Below, piece after piece: positions 44,941 through 56,481 of a stretch of DNA of 64,000 nt. Source of the DNA: Reinekea thalattae (GTDB lineage: Bacteria > Pseudomonadota > Gammaproteobacteria > Pseudomonadales > Natronospirillaceae); contig NZ_VKAD01000002.1 in the NCBI RefSeq assembly GCF_008041945.1, positions 357,689 through 421,688 of the forward strand. Direction: 5' to 3'. The notes under the pieces are model-generated. The model was not told where the DNA came from, searched no databases, and saw only the letters and a program-made list of their open reading frames with translations. The first letter of the stretch is position 1, and each line of letters starts with the position of its first letter. Both the position numbers and the translations under genes were made by a program.

Positions 44941-46449
44941 TTAAATTAAACTCTTACGTTCGTTTGACGGAGGAATGTTCATTGCTTCGCGGTATTTAGC
45001 AATGGTGCGCCGCGCCACTTGGATACCTTGCTCGCCCAGTAAGGTAGCGATTTTTGAATCGCTTAAAGGCTTACGTGGGTTTTCAGCGGCAATTAATTTT
45101 TTAATCAGTGCTCGAATCGCAGTACTTGAACATTCACCGCCAGAGTCGGTGCTGACGTGGCTACTGAAGAAATACTTCAACTCATACAGGCCACGAGGCG
45201 TATGCATGTATTTTTGTGTAGTGACACGAGAAATGGTTGATTCGTGCATGCCGACCGCTTCGGCAATGTCGTGCAACACCAGAGGTTTCATAGCTTCGTC
45301 GCCGTACTCTAAGAAGTTACGTTGATGCTCAACAATGGTGGTTGCGACCTTTAGTAAGGTTTCGTTTCGACTTTGCAAGCTCTTAATAAACCACTTGGCT
45401 TCTTGTAAGTGATCTTTTAAGTAGGTGTTGTCGGTTGAGTTATCGGCTCGCTTGACCATTGAGGCGTAAGACGAGTTGACCTTGAGTTTTGGCGCAATTT
45501 CTGGATTCAGCTCGACCAACCAACGATTGTTTTCTATATCTTTCGAGACAATAACATCCGGAATGACATATTCAGATTTACTGGATTCAACAGACGCACC
45601 TGGGTGTGGGTTAAGCGTTTGAATCAGTAAAAAGACTTCTCTAAGCTCTGCTTCTTTAATTCGCAGTTTACGCATGAGTTGTGCAAAGTCTTTGGTGCCT
45701 AATAGCTCGATATGGTTTTCAACGACTTTAATGGCAACATCACGATAAGGCGTTTCAGCAGGTAACTGCTTTAATTGAATTGCTAAACAGTCGGCCAAGT
45801 TCGCAGCACAGACACCCGGTGGATCAAACTGTTGTAAGCGGTGCAGGACGGCGTCAACTTCGTCGGTATCAAGTGGGTCTTCTTCACTGGAAAGGCCTTC
45901 TTGTAAGCCTTCAAAAATATCTTCAATACCGGTAGAAAGGTAACCCTTTTCGTCGACGCTTTCTAAGATGGCTTCGGCTATGATGCGGTCTTTATCCGAC
46001 ATCGGAGTGAGGTTAAGTTGCCAATTAAGATGATCGATTAATGAGTCTGTCGAGCCGTAGATGTTTTCGAGATTGTAATCATCGTCGGCAGAAGCAATAC
46101 CATGACTGGTCGGCGTATGGGTATAGATATCGTCCCAAGAGCTGTCGACAGCCAGTTCGTCAGGAATGGTTTCTTGCACCGAAAGTTCTTGTGTTGATTG
46201 ATCTGGTGCTTCGTTGGCTTTTTCGGCAGGTTCTGAATGGCTTTGTTCATTTGATGCGTTTTGATTGGCGACATCATTGGCGGAAGCGACTTCGTCTTCT
46301 TTTACTTCCAGCATAGGGTTGGTATCCAACGCCTGCTGGATTTCTTGTTGCAAGTCTAGTGTCGAGAGTTGCAATAATTTAATGGCCTGTTGCAGCTGAG
46401 GTGTCATGGTCAGCTGTTGGCCCATTTTTATCTGTAAAGACGTCTTCAT
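44941..46449 (-). CDS. rpoN: RNA polymerase sigma-54 factor
   Basis: 502 aa. Region I (~1-50) is Q/L rich ([19 protein letters not shown]). Region II (~50-125) is acidic and long. Core-binding and DNA-binding domains follow, with the HTH and the C-terminal RpoN box [12 protein letters not shown]. It reads -24/-12 promoters with activators such as NtrC; the nirB and nrtA promoters in this window are of that type. 43 bp after lptB. Confidence 0.97.
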   Translation of the reverse strand: MKTSLQIKMGQQLTMTPQLQQAIKLLQLSTLDLQQEIQQALDTNPMLEVKEDEVASANDVANQNASNEQSHSEPAEKANEAPDQSTQELSVQETIPDELAVDSSWDDIYTHTPTSHGIASADDDYNLENIYGSTDSLIDHLNWQLNLTPMSDKDRIIAEAILESVDEKGYLSTGIEDIFEGLQEGLSSEEDPLDTDEVDAVLHRLQQFDPPGVCAANLADCLAIQLKQLPAETPYRDVAIKVVENHIELLGTKDFAQLMRKLRIKEAELREVFLLIQTLNPHPGASVESSKSEYVIPDVIVSKDIENNRWLVELNPEIAPKLKVNSSYASMVKRADNSTDNTYLKDHLQEAKWFIKSLQSRNETLLKVATTIVEHQRNFLEYGDEAMKPLVLHDIAEAVGMHESTISRVTTQKYMHTPRGLYELKYFFSSHVSTDSGGECSSTAIRALIKKLIAAENPRKPLSDSKIATLLGEQGIQVARRTIAKYREAMNIPPSNERKSLI

Positions 46450-46492
46450 ACTGGCTTTTTACTCATTCATTGCAGGCCGTGGCCATGCCTAT

Positions 46493-47218
46493 TTACAGTG
46501 TGAAATTATCACCTAAGTATACCTCGCGTACCGTCCTATTACTGAGCACTTCTTCAGCAGTCCCTTCAGCAATGATGTGACCATTGCCGACGATATAGGC
46601 TTTTTCACAAATGTCTAAGGTTTCTCGAACATTGTGATCGGTAATCAGTACGGCGATACCGCGTTTCTGTAAGTGGTAGATGATTTCTTTGATATCACCG
46701 ACCGAAATTGGATCAACACCCGCAAAGGGTTCATCCAATAAAAGAACTTTTGGCTCAGTCGCCAGTGCACGTGCAATTTCAACTCGCCTGCGCTCACCAC
46801 CTGACAGTGCCATTCCTAGGCTCTTGCGAATATGGGTGACGTTGAATTCATTTAATAGGCTTTCTAATTGTTCCTTTTGTTGTTGCTTGGTTAAGTCCTT
46901 ACGTGTTTCCAATACCGATAAAATATTGTTTTCAACAGACAGCTTTCTAAAGATGGACGCGTCTTGTGGTAAATAACCAATGCCTTTTTTGGCTCGAGCA
47001 TGCATAGGTAATTTTGAAATGGCTTGACCATCGATGGTCACGGTGCCTTGGTCGAGAGTCACGAGACCAACGATCATATAAAAACAGGTAGTCTTACCGG
47101 CACCATTAGGGCCGAGTAAGCCAACAATTTGAGCGGCTTCTACTTCAATGCTGACATCAACCACAACGGGGCGCTTTTTATAGCTTTTGGCTAGGTTACG
47201 AGCTTCGAGTAAGGCCAT
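46493..47218 (-). CDS. lptB: LPS export ABC ATPase LptB
   Basis: 241 aa. Walker [16 protein letters not shown], signature [15 protein letters not shown], Walker [14 protein letters not shown] and H-switch [10 protein letters not shown]. Powers extraction of LPS from the inner membrane with LptFG. Its ATG shares a base with the lptA stop. Confidence 0.97.
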   Translation of the reverse strand: MALLEARNLAKSYKKRPVVVDVSIEVEAAQIVGLLGPNGAGKTTCFYMIVGLVTLDQGTVTIDGQAISKLPMHARAKKGIGYLPQDASIFRKLSVENNILSVLETRKDLTKQQQKEQLESLLNEFNVTHIRKSLGMALSGGERRRVEIARALATEPKVLLLDEPFAGVDPISVGDIKEIIYHLQKRGIAVLITDHNVRETLDICEKAYIVGNGHIIAEGTAEEVLSNRTVREVYLGDNFTL

Positions 47219-47772
47219 TATTCAGTGCTTCCCGGTAACAGTAATAGCTCGGCCTGTTCATCGTCCTGATTACCAGATAGCGAGCGAGCCGATTGGATCG
47301 TGACTTGGCCTGTGGCTGCCTGATATTCAATCTGTTCACCGCGTGCTTCATTACCCGACTGAGTAATGCGAGCCTCGCCAAGGGTAATGATGATGTCGGT
47401 TGCAGGAAAAAACTCAACCTGGTTGCCATTAACTTCCACCATGTCACTACCGAGCTGTGGTATATCGGTAAAGATTGCAGGGGTGCCAGTGGCTTTGATG
47501 TAGCTTAATTCGTTGGTGTCTGGGTCTGTTTCTATCACCACCTGATCGGCAAGAATCTCTAAGTTGCCTTGGGTGATAACGACATTGCCAGTCAGAATGC
47601 TGATCCCAGTGTTGATGTCAAAGCTATTGCTATCGGCTTTACCGGTGATGGGCAGCTCTCGGTCTTCGGGTAATGCCAGTGCGGTAGCGCTGAGCAGTCC
47701 GTAGCAAAGGGCCATTGCGCAGTAAAGCAAACGGCGATTACGCAATGATGTGTGAGACCTAGTTAGGCTCAT
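47218..47772 (-). CDS. lptA: LPS transport periplasmic protein LptA
   Basis: 184 aa. Signal peptide (~14-34, [19 protein letters not shown]), then the OstA/LptA beta-jellyroll with [20 protein letters not shown]. Bridges LptC and LptD across the periplasm. Overlaps lptC by 14 bp. Confidence 0.93.
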   Translation of the reverse strand: MSLTRSHTSLRNRRLLYCAMALCYGLLSATALALPEDRELPITGKADSNSFDINTGISILTGNVVITQGNLEILADQVVIETDPDTNELSYIKATGTPAIFTDIPQLGSDMVEVNGNQVEFFPATDIIITLGEARITQSGNEARGEQIEYQAATGQVTIQSARSLSGNQDDEQAELLLLPGSTE

Positions 47773-48328
47773 AATAAAAAGTCACCTCATCGATCAGGTT
47801 GATGATTGGGTTTGCGTCACTCAAATCTGCAGTCATACCGATAGCATTGCTGCGACTATTGCCTTGGCGGATTTCAACGGGTAAATCCGTTTCTACCCAC
47901 TGGCCGCTTTGCGTTGCTTTGACATAGTCGCTGACAATGCTGGTTGCAAGGCGTTCAGTCTGTTCGACCATCGTCACATCGATAAAGAATTCAACGTCGT
48001 CATTATCATACAAAACGGCGCGGTTGGCTGTAATTTTCCAGTCATTCCGGTCGTTATTTAGAATGGTGATATCCGGTTGATTTAACAGTGTTTCGCCTAA
48101 CTCTTGATAAATTGCAACATCTGTTGACTCGATATAAACCAAGGCTTCGCCAGCGCTGTTATAGCGAGTCAATTTCATATCTGTCATGTAGATATTGGGT
48201 GTTTGTTCGGGTAGTTCGAAAGCGGTGTCGGTAGTGGATTCTTTATCCTTGCCTGCAAGCCACGCAAAACCAGCACCGACAACAATGGCCGTTGCTAGAA
48301 GTAGGTGATGACGTTGCAGGCGAGGCAT
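47759..48328 (-). CDS. lptC: LPS export protein LptC
   Basis: 189 aa. N-terminal membrane anchor (~7-25, LLLATAIVVGAGFAWLAG) and a periplasmic jellyroll (YMTDMKLTRYNSAGEALVYI). Receives LPS from LptBFG. It starts directly at the kdsD stop (TAAATG); the kdsC gene usually found between them is absent. Confidence 0.93.
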   Translation of the reverse strand: MPRLQRHHLLLATAIVVGAGFAWLAGKDKESTTDTAFELPEQTPNIYMTDMKLTRYNSAGEALVYIESTDVAIYQELGETLLNQPDITILNNDRNDWKITANRAVLYDNDDVEFFIDVTMVEQTERLATSIVSDYVKATQSGQWVETDLPVEIRQGNSRSNAIGMTADLSDANPIINLIDEVTFYYEPN

Positions 48329-49294
48329 TTAAGCAACTCCTGCTTTGAGAATGTCGTGCATGTGGACGACGCCAGCGACATGCTTGTCTTGCATCACCAC
48401 CAAGGAGGTGATCTTTTTCGATTCCATGGTAAACAATGCTTGGGTGGCCAGTTGGTCAACACCTATCGTTGCTGGCGTTTTGTGCATAACGTCTTTTATG
48501 GCGGTGTTTTTAAAGTCGATATCTTTGTCGATAGCGCGTCTAAGGTCGCCGTCAGTGAATACGCCCATTAGCTTGCCTTGATCTTGAACCGTCACCATGC
48601 CAAGGCTCTTATGAGTCATTTCAAGTAAGGCATCAAATACCGAGGTTTCAGGGCTTACTACAGGTATGCGTTCGTCAGCGTGCATAATGTCGGCAACCTT
48701 TAACAGCAGTTTGCGTCCTAGGCTACCGCCCGGATGAGAAAATGCAAATTGCTCAGCAGTGAAACCGCGCATTTCGAGTAATGCTATCGCCAAGGCATCG
48801 CCCATCACTAGGGCTGCAGTGGTCGATGAAGTTGGTGCTAGGTTTAAAGGGCAGGCTTCTTGTTCAACGCCGCAATAGAGGTGAGCATCAGAGGATGTCG
48901 CCAGTGTGCTGTTTGGGTTGCCAGAAAAGCCGATCAGTTTGGCGCCTAGCCGCTTGATTAATGGCAGTAGCGCGACTAACTCGGGTACTTCACCAGAATT
49001 AGACAGTGCAATCACGACATCGTCGCCGGTAATCATGCCCATATCGCCGTGACTGGCTTCTCCTGGATGAACAAAAAATGCGGGTGTGCCAGTACTGGCA
49101 AGTGTTGCCGCTATTTTATTACTGATGTGTCCAGACTTACCCATGCCGGTAACAATAACGCGGCCTTTGCAGTTAATAACTAGATCGCAAGCCAGCTCGA
49201 ATTGGTCATCGAGTTTCTGGCTCAAAGCCAAAAGTGCGTCGATTTCGAGTTTAAAGGTGCGCTGAGCAAGTTCCAGTACAGAAAGTTGGGTCAT
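48329..49294 (-). CDS. kdsD: Arabinose-5-phosphate isomerase KdsD
   Basis: 321 aa. SIS domain (~35-180, VIVTGMGKSGHISNKIAATL, GEASHGDMGMI) and two CBS domains (~205-320). Makes D-arabinose 5-phosphate for Kdo. First gene of kdsD-lptC-lptA-lptB-rpoN. ATG 49294 with a weak ribosome site. Confidence 0.96.
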   Translation of the reverse strand: MTQLSVLELAQRTFKLEIDALLALSQKLDDQFELACDLVINCKGRVIVTGMGKSGHISNKIAATLASTGTPAFFVHPGEASHGDMGMITGDDVVIALSNSGEVPELVALLPLIKRLGAKLIGFSGNPNSTLATSSDAHLYCGVEQEACPLNLAPTSSTTAALVMGDALAIALLEMRGFTAEQFAFSHPGGSLGRKLLLKVADIMHADERIPVVSPETSVFDALLEMTHKSLGMVTVQDQGKLMGVFTDGDLRRAIDKDIDFKNTAIKDVMHKTPATIGVDQLATQALFTMESKKITSLVVMQDKHVAGVVHMHDILKAGVA

Positions 49295-49402
49295 GATGTC
49301 ACTGTTCGCTTATGAATATATTTGATGAGTGGGTGTTAGGTGTTTATCGCAACCGACTCGATCGCATGCAGCGACCGAGCAAGTTAAAAGATTGTCTCGG
49401 TG

Positions 49403-50365
49403 CTACATGGCAGCTTGATAAGCAAGGTACCCATAAGCGCCGTACATTACAACAAAAATCGTGCCAATAGGGCGGCCTAATGATTTTCCGCGTCGACCTT
49501 GAATAATTAATAGTCCAAATAGCACGGCGCTGATGCCAAGCATAAAGGCATAATCGCGGTTGAAAATCTCGGCGCTGAAGCTGTTGGGTCTAAGCAGGGC
49601 CGGCACGGCAACAACAGCCAGCAGGTTAAAGATATTGGAGCCTAAAATATTGCCAATGGCGATATCGTGGTGCTTTTTAATTGCACTCATCGCAGAGGCT
49701 GCAAGTTCAGGCAAACTGGTGCCGATTGCAATGATGGTCGCGCCGATGATGGCATCGCTAATGCCGTATTGGTTAGCAATACCGACAGCTCCCCAAACCA
49801 ACGCTCGGGCACTGAAGATAAGAACGGCTAAGCCAACAATAAACCACAGAATGGCGACAGGAGTAGACATGTCATTAGGGATTTCTTCTTCAAATTCAGC
49901 ATCAGGCTGCTCGGCAGTTTTGTTCTGATGGTAAATCCAAGCCAAAAACGTCACCAATGCCGCCAGTAATAAAATACCTTCATAAAAGGCCAGCGTAAGA
50001 TTAAATAGCAGGATGCCGATGGCCAGTGATACCGCCATCATAATAAGGTTTTCGTTAGTGATTAAACGCTTACTGACTGGGATCGGTGCTATCAGGGCTG
50101 TCACGCCCAAGACTAAACCAATGTTGGCAATGTTTGAGCCGATGGCGTTGCCCAGTGCCATATCGATTCTATTTTCAAGTGACATTAAGGCTGCGGCGAT
50201 AATCTCAGGTGCGGATGTGCCTAACGATACGATGGTGACGCCAATAATGATGTGTGGCACGCCAAAGTTATTGGCAATGGCGGCACTGCCTGCAACAAAG
50301 CGATCGGCGCTGAGCACTAAAAAAATAAGACCAACAATTATCGCAACGGAGAACATAAGCATCAC
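49403..50365 (-). CDS. yrbG: Calcium/sodium antiporter YrbG
   Basis: 320 aa, CaCA family. Ten or so membrane helices in two inverted halves, each with the alpha-repeat (VSLGTSAPEIIAAA and IAIGTSLPELAASA). Loop ~150-165 is acidic. Usually stands between the mla operon and kdsD; here it is divergent from ibaG with no mla genes between. Starts ATG 50365 behind AGGTAGCC-like sequence. Confidence 0.93.
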   Translation of the reverse strand: MMLMFSVAIIVGLIFLVLSADRFVAGSAAIANNFGVPHIIIGVTIVSLGTSAPEIIAAALMSLENRIDMALGNAIGSNIANIGLVLGVTALIAPIPVSKRLITNENLIMMAVSLAIGILLFNLTLAFYEGILLLAALVTFLAWIYHQNKTAEQPDAEFEEEIPNDMSTPVAILWFIVGLAVLIFSARALVWGAVGIANQYGISDAIIGATIIAIGTSLPELAASAMSAIKKHHDIAIGNILGSNIFNLLAVVAVPALLRPNSFSAEIFNRDYAFMLGISAVLFGLLIIQGRRGKSLGRPIGTIFVVMYGAYGYLAYQAAM

Positions 50366-50532
50366 AGGCTACCTTTTTTATTGTTTAGTGGGATTTCCAT
50401 TATTAATGAAAGTTTAACTGTTTGTTCTGATGGAGCAGCGCATTTAACGGACTTTGCCTACTAATTGCAATAATTGTCGTCAATGCTTGGGCTTATTCGT
50501 CGCTAGGCTTCCCGATTGGTCAATAGTTGGCG

Positions 50533-50538
50533 TATAAT
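50533..50538 (+). promoter_or_regulatory. Putative -10 of ibaG-murA
   Basis: TATAAT 35 bp before the ibaG start. The matching -35 is poor, so this is only a candidate. Confidence 0.4.
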
Positions 50539-50572
50539 CCTCGCCCTTTTTAATTAGATAGTGGAACACCTT

Positions 50573-52085
<1,513 letters not shown>

Positions 52086-52093
52086 TTTTTGTT

Positions 52094-52132
52094 GGCCGCA
52101 TTAGGCGTTCTTAGTAACGTTTTATTGCGGCC
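52094..52132 (+). terminator. Hairpin after murA
   Basis: GGCCGCA (52094-52100) pairs with TGCGGCC (52126-52132), with GTT/AAC inside; followed by AGTTTCTT. A second inverted pair CGAATAG/CTATTCG lies downstream. Confidence 0.5.
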
Positions 52133-52199
52133 AGTTTCTTCGAATAGCTCAAGTTGAGTCCTGTTTTTTATTACTATTCGCGATCTATAGAGAATCGAT

Positions 52200-52841
52200 A
52201 TGCAAGCCAATTCGCAAACCATCACCATTGCTCTGTCTAAGGGGCGTCCGTTAAAAGAAACATTGCCGCTCTTTGCGGCAGTCGGTATCGAGCCTTTAGA
52301 AGATGTTCATACGTCACGCAAACTGATTTTCGAAACGACGCAGCCTAATGTGCGTATGATTATTATTCGATCAGCGGATGTACCGACCTATGTTCAGTAT
52401 GGCGTTGCCGATTTAGGTGTCACCGGTAAAGATGTTCTGTTGGAGCACGGTGCAGAAGATATGTATGAGCTGCTCGATCTTGGGGTGTCTCGGTGCAAAT
52501 TAATGACCGCCAAAATCAAAGGTGCACAGCCACCACTGGGTAAAATTAAGGTTGCGACAAAATTTATTAATGTTGCTCGTCAGTATTACGCCAAAAAGGG
52601 TCAGCAAGTTGAGCTGATTAAGCTGCATGGCGGAATGGAGTTAGCGCCGATTATGAATTTAGCCGATGTCATTGTTGATATCGTAGATACCGGCAATACC
52701 TTAAAAGCGAACGGTTTAGAAACCGATGAATACATTGCCGATGTCAGCGCGCGAGTGATTGCTAGCCGCTTAGCATTAAAAATGAAAGATGAAAAAATAA
52801 ACCCCATTATTGAAATGTTGAAAAACGCCGTCAATAAATAA
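52200..52841 (+). CDS. hisG: ATP phosphoribosyltransferase catalytic subunit, short form
   Basis: 213 aa, the short HisG that needs the regulatory subunit HisZ (not in this window). IALSKGRPLKETLPLF, VRMIIIRSADVPTYVQYGVADLGVTGKD (parts) and LHGGMELAPIMNLADVIVDIVDTGNT (parts) are diagnostic. Catalyses the first step of histidine synthesis. ATG 52200 behind AGAGAAT. Confidence 0.96.
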   Translation: MQANSQTITIALSKGRPLKETLPLFAAVGIEPLEDVHTSRKLIFETTQPNVRMIIIRSADVPTYVQYGVADLGVTGKDVLLEHGAEDMYELLDLGVSRCKLMTAKIKGAQPPLGKIKVATKFINVARQYYAKKGQQVELIKLHGGMELAPIMNLADVIVDIVDTGNTLKANGLETDEYIADVSARVIASRLALKMKDEKINPIIEMLKNAVNK

Positions 52842-52855
52842 AAAGCGAGTTGTTC

Positions 52856-52915
52856 ATTAAATGATTTTTTATTAAACAGCTTTTTATTAAAAAATTTCTT
52901 ATTAAAACGACATAA
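52856..52915 (+). repeat. Four 15-bp tandem repeats between hisG and hisD
   Basis: ATTAAA begins units at exactly 52856, 52871, 52886 and 52901. The first three continue with T-rich ends. They fill the 89-bp spacer between two co-directional his genes. Confidence 0.85.
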
Positions 52916-52930
52916 CAAATAAGGCTAATC

Positions 52931-54238
52931 ATGACCTCAGTAGCGATGAAATATTTAAAACTTGGTGAGTCAGGCTTTGATCAAAGTCTGTCGGACATGC
53001 TTTCTTGGGAATCTGTATCTAATGCAGATATGCAAAAGTTAGTTGCCGATATTATTCATCATGTGCGAACTGAGGGTGACCAGGCGTTAATTGAATACTC
53101 GGCAAAATTTGATAGCTACCCAGTTGATAGTATGGCAGCGCTTACTGTTTCGGCTGAAGATATCGAAGCGGCTTTCAACCGCTTAGACGAAGCCAAGCAG
53201 GATGCCTTGAAAGTAGCTGCGGAACGAGTCGAAAAATACCACAGCAAGCAGCTTTCTGAGAGCTGGCAATACACCGATGAATTGGGTGTTGTGTTGGGCC
53301 AAAAAGTAACCGCGATGGATAAGGTTGGCATTTACGTGCCTGGTGGCGTTGCGCCGTTAGCCTCTTCGGTGATCATGAACGCCATGCCAGCAAAGGTTGC
53401 TGGTGTTAAAGATATTGTTATGGCGACGCCGGCACCGAATGGCGAAGTCAGTGATTTTGTCTTAGCGGCGGCTTATGTTTCTGGTGTTACCGAGTGCTAT
53501 TTATTGGGCGGCGCTCAAGCGATAGCGGCCTTGGCTTATGGCACACAAACGGTACCGTCAGTGGATAAAATCGTCGGCCCCGGTAATGCATTTGTCGCCA
53601 CCGCTAAAGCTCAGGTTTTTGGTAAGGTTGGGATCGATATGATTGCCGGACCAAGCGAGATTTTGGTTGTCTGTGATGGTAAGACCAACCCCGACTGGAT
53701 TGCTATGGACCTGTTCTCGCAAGCGGAACACTCACACGATGCGCAGGCGATTCTGATTTCGCAAGATGCTGAATTTTTAGCTCAGGTTAAAGCCTCCATT
53801 GAAAAGTTATTACCGACCATGGAACGTGCCGATACGATTTTAGAATCGTTAAATAATCGCGGCCTTATGATTGAAGTGGCGCAATTAGAGCAAGCGATCG
53901 AGCTGATTAATACCATTGCGCCTGAGCACTTGGAATTATCGATAGACGAACCAGAAAGTTGGCTCGATGGTATTCGCCATGCTGGCGCGATCTTTATGGG
54001 GCGACACAGCTCAGAAGCCTTGGGCGATTACTGCGCTGGCCCGAACCACGTATTGCCGACCAGCGGCACGGCGCGCTTCTTTAGTCCTTTAGGCGTTTAT
54101 GATTTCCAAAAACGCAGTTCGCTTATTGGCGCCTCTGCACAGGCAGCTAATACCTTAGGCCCTGTGGTGTCAGTTTTAGCCCGTGGCGAATTATTAACGG
54201 CCCACGCGCAAAGTGCGGAGTATCGAATTAATGACTGA
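52931..54238 (+). CDS. hisD: Histidinol dehydrogenase
   Basis: 435 aa. Last two oxidation steps of histidine synthesis. VGIYVPGGVAPLASSVIMNA, VDKIVGPGNAFVATAK, MIAGPSEILV, FSQAEHSHDAQAIL and GDYCAGPNHVLPTSGTARF are all present, including zinc ligands. Overlaps hisC by 8 bp. Confidence 0.97.
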   Translation: MTSVAMKYLKLGESGFDQSLSDMLSWESVSNADMQKLVADIIHHVRTEGDQALIEYSAKFDSYPVDSMAALTVSAEDIEAAFNRLDEAKQDALKVAAERVEKYHSKQLSESWQYTDELGVVLGQKVTAMDKVGIYVPGGVAPLASSVIMNAMPAKVAGVKDIVMATPAPNGEVSDFVLAAAYVSGVTECYLLGGAQAIAALAYGTQTVPSVDKIVGPGNAFVATAKAQVFGKVGIDMIAGPSEILVVCDGKTNPDWIAMDLFSQAEHSHDAQAILISQDAEFLAQVKASIEKLLPTMERADTILESLNNRGLMIEVAQLEQAIELINTIAPEHLELSIDEPESWLDGIRHAGAIFMGRHSSEALGDYCAGPNHVLPTSGTARFFSPLGVYDFQKRSSLIGASAQAANTLGPVVSVLARGELLTAHAQSAEYRIND

Positions 54239-55334
54239 TTTTCGTGATCAAATAGAAACCGCGGTAAACCGTTGGGTAAAGCCAGAAGTGAGAAAGCTTA
54301 AGGCTTATCACGTGCCAGATGCTGAAGGCTATGTGAAGTTAGATGCCATGGAAAACCCGTTTGTTTGGCCTGATGCGATTCAACAAGAATGGTTGAAGGA
54401 GTTGGCCAGTGCCGAAATCAATCGTTACCCGGATGCCGACAGTAAGGCATTAAAGCAGGGTATTGCAGAGGTTATGTCGGTGCCTGAAGGTATTGAGATG
54501 ATCTTAGGCAATGGCTCTGATGAATTGATACAGCTTATTGCGATGGCGGTAAATGGTGCGAATCGAAAAATCATGGCACCTGAACCTAGCTTTGTGATGT
54601 ATCAAATGGTCGCAAAATATATCGATATGGATTATGTCGGCATTCCGCTGAATGATGACTTTGGTATCGATTTAGAAGCGACGCTTAGACAAATTGAAAT
54701 AGAAGATCCTGCGGTGATCTTTTTAGCGCAACCGAATAACCCGACGGGTAATTTGTGGGGCGATGAAAAACTGCGCTGTATTCTTGAAGCGGCTAATGGC
54801 TTGGTTGTGATCGATGAAGCCTATACTGCCTTTACTGAAGCGGATTACCTCAGCTGGCTAGAAAGCTATCCGAATCTTTTGATTATGCGTACCTTTTCTA
54901 AGATCGGTTTAGCAGGCTTACGTTTAGGTGTGTTGTTTGGTCATTCAAGCTGGATTGCGGAGATTAATAAATTACGCTTGCCGTATAACATTAATGTGCT
55001 CACTCAAAAGAGTGCCTTGTTTGCCTTGCAGCATTATCAGGTATTGATTAATCAAACTCAGGAGTTGATTAGTCAGCGCCAGCGACTGTTTAAACTGCTC
55101 GATGACATTGACGGCCTTAAAAGTTACCCAAGCCAAGCTAACTTTATTTTGGTTCGTGCGGCGCAAGGGCAGGGCGCGGTGATTCATGCAGCCTTAAAAG
55201 AACGAAATATTTTGGTTAAAAACCTACACGGTGCGCACCCATCATTGTCGGATTGTTTGCGAATTACGGTTTCCAATAGCGCAGAAAATGATCTATTGAT
55301 AGCCGCACTTCGCGATATCTGTTCGGCTAGTTGA
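54231..55334 (+). CDS. hisC: Histidinol-phosphate aminotransferase
   Basis: 367 aa, PLP class I/II aminotransferase. PLP Lys in MRTFSKIGLAGLRLG, QPNNPTGNLW, VIDEAYTAF. Makes histidinol phosphate from imidazole-acetol phosphate. ATG 54231 overlaps the hisD end; a GTG at 54213 is less likely. Convergent with degS, 1 bp between stops. Confidence 0.96.
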   Translation: MTDFRDQIETAVNRWVKPEVRKLKAYHVPDAEGYVKLDAMENPFVWPDAIQQEWLKELASAEINRYPDADSKALKQGIAEVMSVPEGIEMILGNGSDELIQLIAMAVNGANRKIMAPEPSFVMYQMVAKYIDMDYVGIPLNDDFGIDLEATLRQIEIEDPAVIFLAQPNNPTGNLWGDEKLRCILEAANGLVVIDEAYTAFTEADYLSWLESYPNLLIMRTFSKIGLAGLRLGVLFGHSSWIAEINKLRLPYNINVLTQKSALFALQHYQVLINQTQELISQRQRLFKLLDDIDGLKSYPSQANFILVRAAQGQGAVIHAALKERNILVKNLHGAHPSLSDCLRITVSNSAENDLLIAALRDICSAS

Positions 55335-55335
55335 T

Positions 55336-56439
55336 TCAGTTATTACGGTAGCCAATGGTTACCGTAACTTCTATGGCTTTATTGTCTCTGATAAGTCGCA
55401 ATTGACTTTGTTGCTCGGGTAATAGTTGAGCCGTGAGTCTGGCGGCTTGCGCCCGACTAATCAGCGGCTCGTTATCAACACTGAGTAATATATCACCTAC
55501 CTGAATGCCGGCAATCGCTGCCGGACTGTTCGGCGCAATAGCGGTCACCACAAGTGCGCTTGTTTGCGTTTCTTGCCAGCTTTCTGTCAGTCGAACTTCA
55601 TTGACGTCTATGCCTATATAACCACGCGAGATCATGCCGCTGGTGAGCAGCTGTTGTGCAACCATTTGCACATGTTCAAATGGAATAGCAAAACCAATCC
55701 CTTGAGAGCCACCGCTGGATGAGAAAATGGCGGTGTTCATACCAATGACTTCACCATTGGCATTGACCAAAGCGCCACCGCTGTTGCCCGGATTAATCGC
55801 CGCATCGGTCTGTATAAAGTCAGTCAGGTTGGTCAGTTGCGGTTGTGCTCTGCTGGTTGCCGAAATGATACCCATAGAAACCGATTGGCCAATACCGAAT
55901 GGATTACCAATGGTAAAGGCAAGGTCGCCAACCTTAAGTTGGCTGCTATCACTGGTTGGCAAAGGTTGAGATATCCGCAAGCCCGTTTGTAATACAGCAA
56001 TGTCGGTATCATTATCTATTAGAGTGCTAATAACTTCGGCCTGTTCGCCATTGTGAGCGACAACGATAATCTGCTGTGCGCCTTTAACAACGTGCGCATT
56101 GGTGACGATATGGCCTTGTGTGTCTAGAATAATACCGGACCCTAAGTTGGTCTTTTTGTAGAGGTTATCGCTTTGGTTGTTTGGTAAATACTGAGCGAAG
56201 AATTCATCCTGTTGCAATGCAGAGCGATTAATACTGACCGTTTGGCTGGTGTATATGCTCACCGTATAAGGCAGTACCGGCGCTAATGCTTGAGCAAAGC
56301 TTGCATTGGCTAGGGATGATTGCCTTGGTTGCAGTGCCTGTTTAAAGACTAAAACAGTCAGGCCGATAAGTAGGCCGAGTGCAATACTGACAAGCCATTC
56401 ATATTTTAGACGGTGGGTTATGGGCGATTTTTGCGACAT
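55336..56439 (-). CDS. degS: Trypsin-like periplasmic protease DegS/AlgW
   Basis: 367 aa. Membrane anchor (~15-33, LVSIALGLLIGLTVLVF), protease domain with triad His (TNAHVVKG), Asp (DNDTDIAVLQ) and Ser (INPGNSGGALV), then one PDZ domain (~270-365). Senses misfolded outer-membrane proteins and cleaves the anti-sigma factor RseA/MucA. Its place after hisC matches AlgW in Pseudomonas. Confidence 0.95.
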   Translation of the reverse strand: MSQKSPITHRLKYEWLVSIALGLLIGLTVLVFKQALQPRQSSLANASFAQALAPVLPYTVSIYTSQTVSINRSALQQDEFFAQYLPNNQSDNLYKKTNLGSGIILDTQGHIVTNAHVVKGAQQIIVVAHNGEQAEVISTLIDNDTDIAVLQTGLRISQPLPTSDSSQLKVGDLAFTIGNPFGIGQSVSMGIISATSRAQPQLTNLTDFIQTDAAINPGNSGGALVNANGEVIGMNTAIFSSSGGSQGIGFAIPFEHVQMVAQQLLTSGMISRGYIGIDVNEVRLTESWQETQTSALVVTAIAPNSPAAIAGIQVGDILLSVDNEPLISRAQAARLTAQLLPEQQSQLRLIRDNKAIEVTVTIGYRNN

Positions 56440-56481
56440 CTTTATCTATTTCAACCAGATGATTTATTAGGAGTGTAACAT

